Positions 1 through 5,210 of a DNA stretch of 5,228 bases are shown here, piece after piece (position 1 is the first letter of the stretch; every line of letters starts with the position of its first letter). The stretch lies in contig CAADSR010000044.1 of assembly GCA_900751685.1 (NCBI GenBank), positions 1 to 5,228 of the forward strand, in the 5' to 3' direction. A program made the translations under genes and the position numbers. Below the pieces are notes generated by a model. That model ran no database searches, was not told the origin of the DNA, and saw only the letters and a program-made list of their open reading frames with translations. The DNA is from Clostridia bacterium. Its GTDB lineage: Bacteria; Bacillota; Clostridia; UBA1381.

Positions 1-278
1 AGATAAATTGTGTCATAGGCCCCTATCCCCTGCTTCATAGGCACAATGGCCGGCCTTGCATCTTGCTGCAGTTCTTGTTTGGCCCGTTCTACAGTCTGTG
101 AATAACTATAAGGATAGTCAAGAGCAGGCTGTATTTCAAATAGGTCGCCTCCGGCCAGCTCTTGAATCTTCTTTGCCGCTACTTCTGTGTTCCCTACGGG
201 CAAATCAACCATTTTCCCGCCAAAATAATTCTCTCCGCGTTTTGAAAAATAGGCAATCAAGTTTTTTGTGTGTTTCAT
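1..278 (-). CDS. Flavodoxin-family protein, N-terminal part (cut by window edge)
   Basis: Reading the minus strand from an ATG at 278-276 gives 92 complete codons that stay open to the window edge, so the C-terminus is missing. The start reads MKHTKNLIAYFSKRGEN, the first beta strand and start of the phosphate loop of flavodoxins. GNTEVAAKKIQEL follows at residues 29-41 and GDLFEIQPALDYPYSYSQTV at 44-63, then the YDTIYL strand at the edge. Known family: flavodoxins bind FMN and carry single electrons in the cytoplasm. Between YFSKRGEN and GNTE lie about 14 extra residues (YFGGKMVDLPV region), so the FMN-phosphate loop is longer than in short-chain flavodoxins; similar long-loop flavodoxin-like proteins exist in Bacillota. 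The gene starts 36 bp after the MerR gene on the same strand, so the two probably share a transcript. The ribosome binding site is weak (AGAAGATGG region). Partner and substrate are unknown. Confidence 0.85.
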   Translation of the reverse strand, partial: MKHTKNLIAYFSKRGENYFGGKMVDLPVGNTEVAAKKIQELAGGDLFEIQPALDYPYSYSQTVERAKQELQQDARPAIVPMKQGIGAYDTIY

Positions 279-314
279 TTCACCATCTTCTTTCTGTCTT
301 GTCACTGGCTTATG

Positions 315-689
315 TTAGTCGATCCGGAGCTTCTTTGCCGCAAGGGTAGTCTCATACTGGTCAATCTTATAACTTAACCGGTCCAGGGTCGTTTGAAGCT
401 CCTCCATTTTATGTAGTAAGTTCTTACGCTGCTCGATCAAAAGCTCTTTTCTTGCCTCAACCGTTTCATCGCCTTTCCGGAACAAGGCCACATACTCGAT
501 CAAGGTCTCAATAGGCAGGCCCGCACAGCGCATACACTTGATAAACTCGACCCACCGGCAATCCTCCTCCGTATAATCCCGGACACCGCTTTTTTTTCGG
601 TTTACCGGCGGAATCAAGCCGATCCGCTCATAATAGCGGAGCGTATCTGCCGAGAGCCCAAAGGCTTTACTGACTTCTGCTATAGTCAT
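315..689 (-). CDS. MerR-family transcriptional regulator, AdhR/NmlR-like
   Basis: A 124-residue protein of normal MerR length. The N-terminal winged helix-turn-helix is clear: MTIAEVSKAFGLSADTLRYY at 1-20, then ERIGLIPPVNR with the wing near SGVRDYTEED (34-43). A long coiled-coil helix at about 76-118 (EARKELLIEQRKNLLHKMEELQ and onward) is the dimerisation helix. There is no metal-binding Cys-rich C-terminus, so it is not a classical metal sensor. A cysteine at residue 52 (EFIKCMR) sits where, from family knowledge, AdhR of Bacillus subtilis and NmlR-type regulators carry the cysteine needed for response to aldehydes and electrophiles; C44 and C55 are extra. The ATG at 689-687 is preceded by AAGGAG at 699-704, nine bases away. 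It lies divergent to the aldo/keto reductase and upstream of the flavodoxin gene, and probably controls both and itself through paired operators at 740-806. The inducer is inferred, not seen. Confidence 0.92.
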   Translation of the reverse strand: MTIAEVSKAFGLSADTLRYYERIGLIPPVNRKKSGVRDYTEEDCRWVEFIKCMRCAGLPIETLIEYVALFRKGDETVEARKELLIEQRKNLLHKMEELQTTLDRLSYKIDQYETTLAAKKLRID

Positions 690-728
690 AGAACATCACT
701 CCTTTCCCTCTGTCCTGCTGTCGGTCTC

Positions 729-759
729 ATTGTACACCCTGGAGCCCACTCCATGTCAA
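729..759 (-). promoter_or_regulatory. Leftward MerR-type promoter for the regulator-flavodoxin operon
   Basis: On the minus strand, TTGACA (759-754) and TACAAT (734-729) are separated by 19 bp (753-735). Sigma-A promoters normally use about 17 bp, and a 19-bp spacer is the hallmark of promoters that MerR proteins activate by twisting the DNA. The spacer contains a dyad, TGGAGC-CC-ACTCCA on the plus strand at 740-753, with one mismatch at the inner position. Transcription would start near 722, about 30 bases before the regulator gene's start codon. Confidence 0.75.
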
Positions 760-800
760 GCCTTTTAAAAAATTTTTATTTTTCACTTGACATGGAGTGG
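746..800. repeat. 15-bp perfect inverted repeat joining the two divergent MerR operators
   Basis: CCACTCCATGTCAAG at 746-760 is the exact reverse complement of CTTGACATGGAGTGG at 786-800, with 25 AT-rich bases between. Each copy comprises one -35 box plus the proximal half of one operator, so the whole control region is close to mirror-symmetric. The centres of the two dyads (746.5 and 799.5) lie 53 bp apart, about five turns of B-DNA. Confidence 0.85.
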
Positions 801-817
801 ACTCCAAGTGATATACT
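787..817 (+). promoter_or_regulatory. Rightward MerR-type promoter for the aldo/keto reductase
   Basis: TTGACA (787-792) and TATACT (812-817) are separated by 19 bp (793-811). The spacer carries a perfect 6-bp-arm dyad, TGGAGT-GG-ACTCCA, at 793-806, directly abutting the -35 box. This is the layout of AdhR/NmlR-type operators: repression or poor promoter use when the regulator is inactive, activation when it is modified. Transcription would start near 824, and a GGAG ribosome binding site follows at 836-839. Confidence 0.8.
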
Positions 818-847
818 TTTTTCAATACAAAAAATGGAGATGAGAAA

Positions 848-1972
848 ATGAAAAAATTAGGATTTGGATTGATGCGCCTTCCAGTTACAGACCCGGAGGA
901 CATGACAAGCATTGATATGGAACAATTTTGCACTATGGCGGACCGTTTTTTAGAGCAAGGCTTCACCTATTTTGACACGGCTTATATGTACCATGACTTT
1001 AAAAGCGAGCTTGCTTTCCGGGAAGCCGTGGTAAAGCGCCATCCACGGGAATCCTTTACTGTGGCGACCAAAATGCCGACGATGTTCTTAAAAACAACAG
1101 ATGACCATGAGCGCATCTTTAACGAGCAGCTGGAGAAGTGCGGCGTGGAATATTTCGACTATTATCTGCTCCACAACCTAGGTGTTTCCCATTATCAAAT
1201 TGCAGAGGAGTTAGGGACCTTCGCTTTTGTGGAGCAGATGAAAAAAGAGGGAAAGATCCGGCAGATGGGATTTTCTTTCCATGACCGGGCCGAATTACTG
1301 GATCAGATTCTGGCAGAACATCCGGAAGTAGACTTTGTCCAATTGCAGCTGAACTACCTGGACTGGGAAAACGAGAGCATACAATCCCGCAAGTGCTATG
1401 AAGTTGCTGTAAAGCATCATAAGCCGGTCATTGTGATGGAGCCAGTAAAAGGCGGGACATTAGCACAAATCCCGCAAAAAGCAGAAATGCTTTTAAGAAA
1501 AAGCGCGCCTGACCTGTCTGTCCCCTCCTGGGCCATCCGCTTTGCGGCAAGCCAGGAGCATGTTATGATGGTCCTGAGCGGTATGTCAGACTTGCCGCAA
1601 TTAGAAGATAATATGAGCTACATGGAAAATTTCCAGCCCCTGAACAACGCTGAGTACGAGGTCATTGACCAAGCGGTTTCTATCATTCATGAATCGATCG
1701 CTGTTCCTTGTACCGCCTGCCGTTACTGTGTGGATGGATGCCCTAAAAATATCCCTATCCCCAATTATTTCGCACTATACAACGCAGAAAAGCAAGAGGA
1801 TGGAACGGGCTTTTCAACACAACAGGTATATTATGACAACTACATCAAAACCTACGGAAAAGCCTCTGATTGTATCGGATGCAAGCAATGTATCAGAAAT
1901 TGCCCCCAGCATATCGAGATCATAGATGAACTAAAAAATGTGGCAGGAGCCTTTGAACCTTCTCCCCGCTAA
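848..1972 (+). CDS. Aldo/keto reductase with C-terminal 2x[4Fe-4S] ferredoxin-like domain
   Basis: The 374-residue protein has an aldo/keto reductase TIM barrel at about 1-285, starting MKKLGFGLMRLPV. The usual catalytic tetrad is present: D43 and Y48 in FDTAYMYH, K75 in VATKMP, H109 in YYLLHNL. After the barrel come two clean CxxCxxCxxxCP motifs, C288-C291-C294-C298 (CTACRYCVDGCP) and C342-C345-C348-C352 (CIGCKQCIRNCP), which should bind two [4Fe-4S] clusters. This fusion is a known family of predicted aldo/keto reductase-type oxidoreductases, common in anaerobes. Its substrate is not known; it presumably reduces a carbonyl compound in the cytoplasm with electrons passing through the clusters. 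The ATG at 848 has GGAG at 836-839, eight bases away. The gene is divergent from the MerR regulator, behind a 19-bp-spacer promoter, and ends at a strong terminator, so it is a single-gene transcript. Confidence 0.93.
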   Translation: MKKLGFGLMRLPVTDPEDMTSIDMEQFCTMADRFLEQGFTYFDTAYMYHDFKSELAFREAVVKRHPRESFTVATKMPTMFLKTTDDHERIFNEQLEKCGVEYFDYYLLHNLGVSHYQIAEELGTFAFVEQMKKEGKIRQMGFSFHDRAELLDQILAEHPEVDFVQLQLNYLDWENESIQSRKCYEVAVKHHKPVIVMEPVKGGTLAQIPQKAEMLLRKSAPDLSVPSWAIRFAASQEHVMMVLSGMSDLPQLEDNMSYMENFQPLNNAEYEVIDQAVSIIHESIAVPCTACRYCVDGCPKNIPIPNYFALYNAEKQEDGTGFSTQQVYYDNYIKTYGKASDCIGCKQCIRNCPQHIEIIDELKNVAGAFEPSPR

Positions 1973-2016
1973 AAAAAAGGTGCTGCAAATGAAGCTTCAT
2001 TTGCAGCACCTTTTTT
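1971..2016. terminator. Bidirectional intrinsic terminator (32-bp perfect palindrome)
   Basis: GGTGCTGCAAATGAAG at 1979-1994 is followed immediately by its exact reverse complement at 1995-2010, preceded by eight A (1971-1978) and followed by six T (2011-2016). Either strand therefore makes a hairpin followed by a U tract. It starts within the stop codon of the aldo/keto reductase gene and ends four bases from the stop codon of malQ, so it serves both converging transcripts. Confidence 0.93.
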
Positions 2017-2020
2017 ATTT

Positions 2021-3493
2021 TTATGTGTGCCGTCCGTAGAGTTTTGTTACATTGGCGATCTTTTCGGCAAGCGCCGGGGAAAAATCTTGTTTCCCTGCAC
2101 GCCAGCACCAATTGCCGCCTACAGTAGACGGGATATTCATTCTTGCGCTGCTCCCCAATTCCAGATAATCCTGCATCTGTATGATGGCCGTTTCCGCAAC
2201 GCTGGACATTGCCAGGCGGATCATCTTCCATGCCAGGCTTTTAAGGCCCGTGGTATCCAAAAAGTCCATACAAAACCGAAGGGACTGTGCATCCAGCTCT
2301 TCCGCCCAGCCTAAGACGGTATTGTTATCATGGGTGCCAGGATAAACAACGCAATTTTTGCCGTACCGGTACGGCAGGTAATCGCTTTCCTCCCGGGGAT
2401 CAAAGGCAAACTCCAGGACTTTCATTCCAGGAAATCCTGACTTTTGCAGCATTTCTTTTACAGGTGGGGTCAAAAAGCCCAGATCTTCCGCAATCACCGG
2501 CAAGTCTCCCAGCCGTTGCTGCAACACTTCAAATAATTCGATCCCGGGGCCTTGCTGCCAATGGCCATGGGCAGCCGTTGTATCTGCTGCGGGGATAGCG
2601 TAGTAGCTTTCAAAGCCGCGGAAATGATCGATCCGGACGACGTCGTAAATTGAAATAGCCGACTTTAACCGTTCAACCCACCAATCATAATGAGTCTCCC
2701 GCAGGCGCTCCCACCGGTACAAGGGATTTCCCCATAGCTGCCCGTCCGGCGAAAAAGCATCCGGCGGACAGCCTGCCACCTGTGTCGGGAGCAAATTCTC
2801 ATCCAGCTCAAACAAGTCTGGATACACCCAGACATCCGCGCTGTCCTGGGCTACATAGATCGGGATATCACCAATTATTTTGATCCCTTTTTGATTGGCA
2901 TAGCTTTTAAGCCCGTCCCACTGCTCAAAAAAAGCATATTGTAGAAATTCCCAAAACAGCACATCCTGCCCGTGCTCCTCCCGGAACATCCACAACGCAT
3001 GGGGATCTCTGAAACGCAGGCCTTCTTCCCAAGTCCACCAGGGAGCGCCCTGATGAGCCTCTTTGATGCTCATAAAAAGGCCGTAGTTGGAGATCCAATG
3101 GTCGTTTTCCTGTAGGAAGGCTTCAAAACCAGGGCCGCTTTTTTCTAAAAACCGTTCAAAGGCTAGCCGCAGCACCAGGAAACGCTGCTCATATAGGAGC
3201 GCATAATCCACCCCTTTTGTCCCCCAGTCCAAAGCCCTATATTCTTCTTCTTTTAACCACCCCTTTTGCTCCAGCATATCCAAATCAATAAAATATGGGT
3301 TCCCTGCATGGATCGAAAAGGATTGGTACGGCGAATCCCCATAGCTGGTGGGTCCTACAGGAAGGATCTGCCAATAACGCTGCCCCGCCTGCTCTAAAAA
3401 ATCAACAAAATCATATGCCGCTTTCCCCAAGGTCCCAATGCCATGATCCGAAGGCAGCGAGGACAAATGCATCAATATTCCGCTTGCTCTCAT
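2021..3493 (-). CDS. malQ: 4-alpha-glucanotransferase (amylomaltase, GH77)
   Basis: The 490-residue protein is full length for the bacterial amylomaltase family. It transfers alpha-1,4-glucan segments between maltodextrins, releasing glucose, in maltose/maltodextrin or glycogen use in the cytoplasm. The start RASGILMHLSSLPSDHGIGT is the family signature, and QILPVGPTSYGDSPYQSFS (42-60) follows. The three catalytic acids are visible: nucleophile D289 in VVRIDHFRGFE, acid/base E336 in VIAEDLGFLTP, and D389 in YPGTHDNNT. The C-terminal ARMNIPST (450-457) is a slight variant of the usual ARMNxPGT. The ATG at 3493-3491 overlaps the stop of the upstream HAD gene by four bases (ATGA), with a GGAG at 3504-3501 inside that gene, so the two are cotranscribed and probably translationally coupled. 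Transcription ends at the palindromic terminator four bases downstream. Confidence 0.97.
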   Translation of the reverse strand: MRASGILMHLSSLPSDHGIGTLGKAAYDFVDFLEQAGQRYWQILPVGPTSYGDSPYQSFSIHAGNPYFIDLDMLEQKGWLKEEEYRALDWGTKGVDYALLYEQRFLVLRLAFERFLEKSGPGFEAFLQENDHWISNYGLFMSIKEAHQGAPWWTWEEGLRFRDPHALWMFREEHGQDVLFWEFLQYAFFEQWDGLKSYANQKGIKIIGDIPIYVAQDSADVWVYPDLFELDENLLPTQVAGCPPDAFSPDGQLWGNPLYRWERLRETHYDWWVERLKSAISIYDVVRIDHFRGFESYYAIPAADTTAAHGHWQQGPGIELFEVLQQRLGDLPVIAEDLGFLTPPVKEMLQKSGFPGMKVLEFAFDPREESDYLPYRYGKNCVVYPGTHDNNTVLGWAEELDAQSLRFCMDFLDTTGLKSLAWKMIRLAMSSVAETAIIQMQDYLELGSSARMNIPSTVGGNWCWRAGKQDFSPALAEKIANVTKLYGRHT

Positions 3494-4188
3494 TTATTTT
3501 CTCCATTTCTATTTTCATCTTTTATTGCATTCAGGATCTGTTTTGGATGCGTTACGACCGCATCCGCCCCGGCATCCTCCAGCTCCTTCCGGTCACGAAA
3601 GCCCCAAAGCACACCAATCGTCATCATTCCGGCGTTTTTCCCGGTCCGGATGTCAACGTTCGTATCACCGATAAACGCACACCGGCTGTTTTGCACCCCC
3701 AGCTCCCGGGCAAGGCGGTTTGCGCTGTCCGGCTCCGGCTTTGCCGCCATACCATCCTGCTTTCCATAAACGGCGTCAAAGGTTCCGTCCTCAAATACCT
3801 TGTCAATAATAGCACAGACCACATTGTGGGGCTTATTTGATAACACTGCTGTTTGGACTCCCTGCTGACGCAATGCTTTCAACACTTGTTTGATCCCCTC
3901 ATAGGCGTCTGTGCGGTAAGTAAAATCATTTTGATAGGCCTGGTCGTAGCGTCCCCCTACTTTGATAAAGTTTTCCTCTGTATCCGCCCCTTGCCCTTGC
4001 TCCTCCAGCATCCGGTGGATCAGCTCATCCCGGCCATCTCCAACCAGGTAGCGGTAACGTTCTTTTTCAACCGGCTGGAATCCAAATTCCTGCAGCGCTA
4101 GGTTTCCAAAATAAGAAATTGCTTCCAGCGTGTCTGTCAGTGTGCCGTCCAGATCGAAAATACAGGCTTGTATCTTTGTTTTCATCAT
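3490..4188 (-). CDS. HAD-superfamily hydrolase, phosphoglycolate phosphatase-like
   Basis: A 232-residue (or 231) haloacid dehalogenase-fold phosphatase with a helical cap, subfamily IA. All four motifs are present: motif I FDLDGTLTDT with D12 nucleophile and D14 acid/base; motif II S117 in AVLSNKP; motif III K150 in AAKPEPD; motif IV GDTNVDIRTGKNAG (174-187) with D175 and D179 for magnesium. The cap lies between motifs I and II, about 20-95. The closest named family is phosphoglycolate phosphatase (Gph); a sugar phosphatase or beta-phosphoglucomutase-like role is also possible and would suit its operon partner malQ. Substrate cannot be read from sequence. Two ATGs are adjacent (4188 and 4185); the second is seven bases from the GGAGG at 4193-4197, the first only four, so translation may begin at 4185. 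It is the first gene of the operon, behind a consensus promoter. Confidence 0.93.
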   Translation of the reverse strand: MMKTKIQACIFDLDGTLTDTLEAISYFGNLALQEFGFQPVEKERYRYLVGDGRDELIHRMLEEQGQGADTEENFIKVGGRYDQAYQNDFTYRTDAYEGIKQVLKALRQQGVQTAVLSNKPHNVVCAIIDKVFEDGTFDAVYGKQDGMAAKPEPDSANRLARELGVQNSRCAFIGDTNVDIRTGKNAGMMTIGVLWGFRDRKELEDAGADAVVTHPKQILNAIKDENRNGENK

Positions 4189-4192
4189 AAAT

Positions 4193-4197
4193 CCTCC
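4193..4197 (-). promoter_or_regulatory. Ribosome binding site that bears on the HAD start codon
   Basis: GGAGG on the minus strand. Its spacing to the first ATG (4188) is four bases and to the second (4185) seven, which is nearer the usual optimum. The second start is therefore at least as likely as the first. Confidence 0.7.
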
Positions 4198-4214
4198 ATT
4201 TTTTTGCTACCTTT

Positions 4215-4243
4215 ATTATATTCTCTCCGTCCCCGCCTGTCAA
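4215..4243 (-). promoter_or_regulatory. Perfect consensus sigma-A promoter for the HAD-malQ operon
   Basis: On the minus strand, TTGACA (4243-4238) and TATAAT (4220-4215) are separated by exactly 17 bp (4237-4221). Predicted start of transcription is near 4208, leaving a leader of only about 20 bases before the ATG. No operator-like dyad or catabolite-repression-like site is evident around it, which suggests high, largely constitutive expression. Confidence 0.88.
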
Positions 4244-4284
4244 TAATGAATAGAATGTTAATATTTTTTAAACAGATTTCCTGC

Positions 4285-4312
4285 TAGATTGCATTTTTCT
4301 CTAAATTATGAT
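4285..4312 (+). promoter_or_regulatory. Possible sigma-A promoter for the lipoprotein gene
   Basis: TATGAT at 4307-4312 is a five-of-six match to the -10 box, with a poor -35 (TAGATT, 4285-4290) 16 bp upstream. An alternative pairing is TTGCAT (4289-4294) with TAGGAT (4312-4317), 17 bp apart. Both are mediocre; a start near 4320 would give a leader of roughly 35 bases. Confidence 0.4.
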
Positions 4313-4352
4313 AGGATGAAATGAGAATACGCAAGGAAAGGACGAAAAAAAG

Positions 4353-4862
4353 ATGAAAAAAGCACTTCTTGTTTCTATTTTAGCTGTTATGCTGACGGCC
4401 GCTCTTACCGGATGCAGCCCTGCTTCTGACCCGTCCAGCAGCAGTTCGCCCTCTGCAACACAAGCAGCAAAAGCAAACGATAAAGCGGCTTCCGGCGAAA
4501 AAGGAAAACTGGGGAATTTTGAAGTTACCATTTTAGACGCGAAAAAAGCAAAAGACCAGTCCGGCCGGGATGCAGTGATTATTTCTTATAAATTTAAAAA
4601 TAACAGTGACGAGGATACCACCTTTGCCGCCGAATTGACCGCCGAGGCGAGCCAGGATAAATCAGAGCTTCTATATGCCGTTGTGCCGAACAGCGACGAT
4701 TTCAGCTCGCTTGCCCTATCCGAACCGGTGGCTCCCGGGAAAAGCATTACCGTGCAGAAGGCCTTCCTCCTGGCGGACGCTACCACCCCGGTAACGGCAA
4801 CGGTCCGCGAATTTGCTTCATTGGAAGCAGGCCTTCTTTCTAAAACAATGGAATTGCAGTAA
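4353..4862 (+). CDS. Small secreted lipoprotein, DUF5067-like
   Basis: A 169-residue lipoprotein precursor. MKKALLVSILAVMLTAALTG at 1-20 is a signal peptide with lipobox LTGC, so C21 would be lipidated and the protein anchored to the outer face of the membrane. A Ser/Ala/Lys-rich linker follows (about 22-50), then one compact beta-rich domain (about 53-168). FEVTILDAKKAKDQSGRDAV, VIISYKFKNNSDEDTTF, a region around ELTAEASQDKSELLYAV, and VAPGKSITVQKAFLL resemble the DUF5067 domain of Bacillota lipoproteins, an immunoglobulin-like fold of unknown function. The ATG at 4353 has AAAGGA at 4337-4342, ten bases away. It stands alone between the divergent HAD-malQ promoter and the SpoIIID-like gene. 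No obvious intrinsic terminator follows its stop codon, so read-through into 4962 is possible. The domain match is from memory of the family pattern and is only moderately certain; the lipoprotein nature is secure. Confidence 0.88.
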   Translation: MKKALLVSILAVMLTAALTGCSPASDPSSSSSPSATQAAKANDKAASGEKGKLGNFEVTILDAKKAKDQSGRDAVIISYKFKNNSDEDTTFAAELTAEASQDKSELLYAVVPNSDDFSSLALSEPVAPGKSITVQKAFLLADATTPVTATVREFASLEAGLLSKTMELQ

Positions 4863-4910
4863 AAATAGCAAAATCATTTCAAGCTTTCTTGCCGACAACT
4901 CTTTCAGCCG

Positions 4911-4939
4911 ACATATTTAAATCCAAACACGCATATATT
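4911..4939 (+). promoter_or_regulatory. Sigma-E-like sporulation promoter upstream of the spoIIID-like gene
   Basis: ACATATT at 4911-4917 and CATATATT at 4932-4939 are separated by 14 bp. The sigma-E consensus known from Bacillus is roughly KMATATW, 14-15 bp, then CATACANT; the boxes match at six of seven and seven of eight positions. Sigma-E drives spoIIID in the mother cell of B. subtilis, so position and identity agree. Transcription would start near 4946, close to the GGAGG at 4950-4954, so the leader would be very short. Confidence 0.6.
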
Positions 4940-4949
4940 ATATCAAAAT

Positions 4950-4954
4950 GGAGG
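4950..4954 (+). promoter_or_regulatory. Ribosome binding site that sets the spoIIID-like start at ATG 4962
   Basis: GGAGG lies seven bases before ATG 4962. The in-frame GTG at 4956 is only one base after the GGAGG and so is too close to be used; the family also begins at the residue equivalent to ATG 4962 (MKDYI). Confidence 0.85.
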
Positions 4955-5105
4955 TGTGTTTATGAAAGACTACATCAGCGAGCGGGCTGTGGAGCTGGCA
5001 CAATTTATCGTGGATAACAAAGCAACCGTACGTGCCGCCGCAAAAGCATTTAATGTTTCAAAATCAACTGTGCATACGGTTGCAACAAAAAAGAACATTT
5101 CAAAA

Positions 5106-5130
5106 AGCCTTTGCACATTGTGCAAAGGCT
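5106..5130. repeat. Hairpin 1: perfect 11-bp stem, 3-base loop
   Basis: AGCCTTTGCAC (5106-5116) and GTGCAAAGGCT (5120-5130) are exact reverse complements around ATT. It lies where the SpoIIID-like homology has just ended. No T tract follows, so it is not a standard terminator. Confidence 0.85.
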
Positions 5131-5139
5131 CAGACTGTA

Positions 5140-5184
5140 GACAAAAGGTGTATTGGAGCAAACAAACTCCAATACACCTTTGTC
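5140..5184. repeat. Hairpin 2: 15-bp perfect stem extended to 18 bp, 8-base loop
   Basis: AAAGGTGTATTGGAG (5144-5158) pairs exactly with CTCCAATACACCTTT (5167-5181) around loop CAAACAAA. Skipping one unpaired A at 5143 adds GAC/GTC (5140-5142 with 5182-5184). The following bases (AATTTCTC) form only a weak T-rich run, so it may be a weak terminator, an RNA structure, or part of a palindromic repeat element. Confidence 0.85.
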
Positions 5185-5210
5185 AATTTCTCTATTATCG
5201 CGGATATAAT
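5180..5210 (+). promoter_or_regulatory. Weak candidate promoter pointing out of the window
   Basis: TATAAT at 5205-5210 is a perfect -10 box. TTGTCA at 5180-5185, in the right arm of hairpin 2, is a five-of-six -35 match, but the 19-bp spacer is long. No gene start follows within the window. It may be chance in AT-rich DNA. Confidence 0.22.

Noticed and set aside
56..349. Plus-strand open frame of 97 codons
   Set aside because: It lies opposite the flavodoxin gene and the end of the MerR gene, has no ribosome binding site and no recognisable protein pattern.
727..966. Minus-strand open frame across the divergent promoter region
   Set aside because: It covers both MerR-type promoters and the start of the aldo/keto reductase; the translation has no family features.
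2027..2598. Plus-strand open frames opposite malQ
   Set aside because: They are antisense shadows of a full-length, well-conserved gene.
3295..4101. Plus-strand open frames opposite the malQ start and the HAD gene
   Set aside because: They are complements of conserved motifs; no plausible start sites or domains.
4863..4910. Possible terminator or riboswitch after the lipoprotein gene
   Set aside because: No stable stem with a T tract and no recognisable aptamer pattern could be found.
5056..5105. TTTCAAAA direct repeat at 5056-5063 and 5098-5105 as possible target-site duplication
   Set aside because: Both copies lie on the same side of the hairpins, so they do not flank a putative insertion, and the AT-rich 8-mer could easily recur by chance.
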